Source: Gnetum montanum (taxonomy: Eukaryota > Streptophyta > Gnetopsida > Gnetales > Gnetaceae). Taken from it: a stretch of DNA of 64,000 nucleotides. Location of the stretch: the NCBI GenBank assembly GCA_015680685.1, contig MNCI01002038.1, forward strand, positions 524,794 through 588,793. The letters run 5' to 3'. Of this stretch, positions 61,670 through 64,000 are shown piece after piece. Below the pieces are notes generated by a model, which saw nothing but the letters and a program-made list of their open reading frames with translations, did not search any database and had not been told where the DNA came from. A program made the translations under genes and the position numbers. Position 1 is the first letter of the stretch, and each line of letters opens with the position of its first letter.

Positions 61670-62415
61670 TCATTTATCTTTCTGTGCTTTCCATGCAAAG
61701 CAGTCCTTCAAATGCTCTTTTTTCTTATAGAACCAACACTCTTGAGTTTGAGTTTTGCCACGTGATACACCTTTGTTCCTACTTCTCCCTCTACTTGGGA
61801 AACGTCTCCTACTTCTTCCTCTTTCCTCTGCTACATGAACATTTCTAGATCCAAAAGACTCATCTCCTCTTCCTTCTAAATCCTGAAGGGTAGACATGAC
61901 TTGTTCAAATGTCATAGATGAAACACTCATAGAAGTAGTAATAGATGTCACAATTGCAGATGAGGAATCAAGAAGGAGTCTAACAGAGCATAGGATTTAA
62001 CTAAATCTGGAATAACAATTTTATATGCTTCCAACTTATTTAGATTTTCCATCAACTCATCCAAATGATCTTGGAAAGCCACATCAGATCTCTTCTTACA
62101 TTTAAAAACTTTTTGATAAATATGAAAGGTATTCAAACTTGATACTTTATCAAACCTATTTTTCAACGTTTGCCACAGATCATGTGGATCCATGTCAAGT
62201 TTAATTGATGCCAAGATCCCATTGTTTATAGTTCGATGAATGAAAGATAATGCTTTAGTCTTCATTTTTCTCCAATCAGCATTCGACATTCCTACTGGCT
62301 GAGAGGGTTTTAGGGCCTCCTGGCATTCCTTTTGTGCTAAAACGGCCTTTGTCAAAATGCTCTAGATGTTCCAATTCTTTTTTACCAATCTTTTCGTTGT
62401 TTGCAGCCTCTCCAT
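61670..62415 (-). pseudogene. Copia gag
   Basis: The likely start is the ATG at 62415-62413 (MERLQTTKRL). The main piece (61948-62355) has the copia gag core: LWQTLKNRFDKVSSLNTFHI and FQDHLDELMENLNKLEAY. The next piece (61670-61951) has an Arg/Ser-rich stretch and a zinc knuckle reading CWFYKKKEHLKDC, in which the second Cys is Tyr and the last spacing is one short, so zinc binding is probably lost. The two pieces overlap in different frames. Confidence 0.8.
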
Positions 62416-62428
62416 CTCTTTAGATATA

Positions 62429-62440
62429 GCTTCGATACTA
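62429..62440 (-). promoter_or_regulatory. Primer-binding site of the copia element (initiator tRNA-Met type, decayed)
   Basis: Minus-strand TAGTATCGAAGC, two bases after the 5' LTR, resembles TGGTATCAGAGC, the usual copia site complementary to initiator tRNA-Met. Confidence 0.6.
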
Positions 62441-62442
62441 GT

Positions 62443-63115
62443 TGTTATAATCAGAAGCGATAGTTTCAATAAAACAGTTAGTAAATCAGATTTGAAAATA
62501 TAGTAGAGAAGCTCTAGAGAAATTATTGGAATGCTGTAGATCTGAATAAAACGTTAAAGGCAGAAAATATCGCACTGTAGCAGATCAAATAGATGCTGTA
62601 AATCACTGAAAAAACTGTTGTAAACTCCAGCAAACATTTTTTGTAAAAGCAGAATGAAAACAACAAAAGAAAATAGCACAAGAACATAGAGATTTACGTG
62701 GTTCGGGCCCTTTTAACCCTACCTCCACAATAATGCTGATTTGCCTTCTATTCTTCTCAAATCTTAAGGACATAAGGTGTCCTTATGGCTTTCCCAAGCA
62801 TCCAATCTATTACTCCAATAGATCTTAGATCTCAGACTCTCGTCTCCAAGGTAAAACCTCAATACAATGCTTCCACATAAAAAAACACACCCTTTAAAGA
62901 CTACCCCAAGCTTTCTATATATAAGGAAACATTAGGACCAAATCCCAATCCTAACACGTGTGATAAAACACATCCCCACGTAAACATCACTTTACAAACT
63001 GACTCCTTTATTTATTTATTTTTTCATATCATTATTTAAAATGCAACATCCTTTTAAAAACATAAAAGGAAATACAACAAATGATACTAATGTATTTGTC
63101 TTCATTTTTCCAACA
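62443..63115 (-). repeat. 5' LTR of the copia element
   Basis: 673 bp with TGTTGG...TTATAACA ends, adjacent to the primer site and the CAAAG duplication. Confidence 0.9.
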
Positions 63116-63120
63116 CAAAG

Positions 63121-64000
63121 TTTAAGTCACTTTTATGAGACAAATTTTGTTATCCTTTATGTGGTAACCTATTAACTTTTTATCAAAGTTCAATGACTTA
63201 AACATGCAATTCAAATCCTCACATCACATCATAGGAACGTTTTACCAAGAGTGATTGCTTGAATTTACAATTTATGAACAACAACCATGAATATTGTTAA
63301 GAGTATACTCCTAAGTTAAGGTGCACTCATTAGTTTCTTAACTTAATCTATCAACAATTATGAACGATCGTGATGGTTTAGTAGAGAGTCACAACTCCTT
63401 ACGAAGGATAAGATCAGAAGATAAAGTGGAATAAAGTGAAGCACTATTGAATAAGAAAGGAATAACAATGAACACCAATTTTTGCAATTTAAACATATTA
63501 CAAACCACAACGATTCGTGAAATTAGAAAGGAGCAAATAGGAGTATTCAATAGTAATGAAGATGTTACAAAGCACAAGAGTGGTAACAAGAAATCAAGTT
63601 CTAGAACCAAAAGGTGAAAGAAGGGACTTGAATAGAAGAAGTAGAAGGATCCAGTTTCCTAAATAGGACAAGAAAATCCAAAAGTAAGCCATATATAATC
63701 TTGTCTAGTTTCCTAAAGAGGAAGAGAAGACCATCCAGAAGGTTATGAAGGATGAAGAAGATGACTATGAAGAAGGGACAAACTATGATTGAGGTAGTAG
63801 TCCATAATAGGTCAAGCTATGGATCTCTGAGGAACCCAAGGAGGCCTAGCCCACGTAAGAATGAACGAGGAAAATTCCCATCAAACCTATTATAAGTAAC
63901 AGGCAAAGGCAAGTATCATAAGGATGTAGCCAAGAAGAAGAAAAGACCTACAAAGAAGTATTTTGTAAAAGACCAATGAAGTTAAGTCAGTAATGACTTA
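63121..64000. other. Unassigned sequence
   Basis: The sequence continues the host DNA interrupted by the copia element. Purine-rich on the plus strand from about 63600. No exon with good splice sites or known motif was found. Confidence 0.35.

Larger units (their letters stand above)
57693..63115 (-). mobile_element. Ty1/copia element, nearly complete
   Basis: Bounded by a perfect CAAAG duplication (57688-57692 and 63116-63120). LTRs of 683 and 673 bp share TGTTGG...TATA(A)CA ends. Inside, on the minus strand: primer site, gag, protease, integrase, RT and RNase H, then polypurine tract. The order integrase before RT defines Ty1/copia. A few stops and frameshifts break the polyprotein, though key catalytic motifs remain. 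The RT and RNase H words suggest the Tork/Tnt1-like branch. One of the youngest insertions in the window. Confidence 0.9.

Overview
This is a stretch of a large, transposon-filled plant nuclear genome, made almost wholly of nested and decayed retrotransposons. The evidence is Athila-like and Tat-like Ty3/gypsy elements, a Ty1/copia element, L1- and RTE-type LINEs, AT-rich DNA, plant-style introns and scaffold gaps. A gymnosperm is possible but cannot be shown from sequence alone. I see no rRNA, tRNA, CRISPR array or bacterial gene.

Layout. 1-1406: start of a minus-strand Athila-like element (D), cut by the window edge, with an open gag start, a tRNA-Asp primer site and its 5' LTR; it sits inside element A. 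1407-11572: older minus-strand relative A (5' LTR, gag, pol, long spacer, start of a third ORF). 13051-17260: minus-strand RTE LINE interrupted by a truncated L1 with a target-site duplication. 17605-18690: old tandem array with a period near 200 bp. 19640-20975: probable LTR cut by element B. 20976-32937: minus-strand B, a sister of A, with 3' LTR, third ORF, spacer, pol and gag but no 5' LTR. 34741-42621: plus-strand Tat-like Ty3/gypsy element C with a second RNase H domain upstream of reverse transcriptase. 42622-52260: an L1 LINE split by element E (43591-50014, perfect TSD, gag but no visible pol) and by a related solo LTR (50856-51740). 52990-54345: a second, better kept L1 fragment.

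From about 54400 the sequence looks genic. Two good coding exons (54983-55054 and 55147-55258) start a host gene I do not recognise, perhaps followed by a 31-bp micro-exon (56162-56192). The DNA downstream, probably intron, carries a solo copia LTR (56804-57219, TSD AGGGG) and, in the opposite orientation, a nearly complete copia element (57693-63115, TSD CAAAG).

A, B, D and E are one lineage. They share gag motifs, the tRNA-Asp primer site and LTR ends TGATG...CATCA; B, E and (by its ORF start) A share a third ORF, and B and E share the purine tract. E looks non-autonomous and would need pol from a relative such as intact copies of A or B. The most interesting points are the splice-acceptor-like site at the third-ORF ATG, a possible second promoter in the spacer, the spaced GATATC arrays in the D/E LTRs, and the unusual domain order of C.
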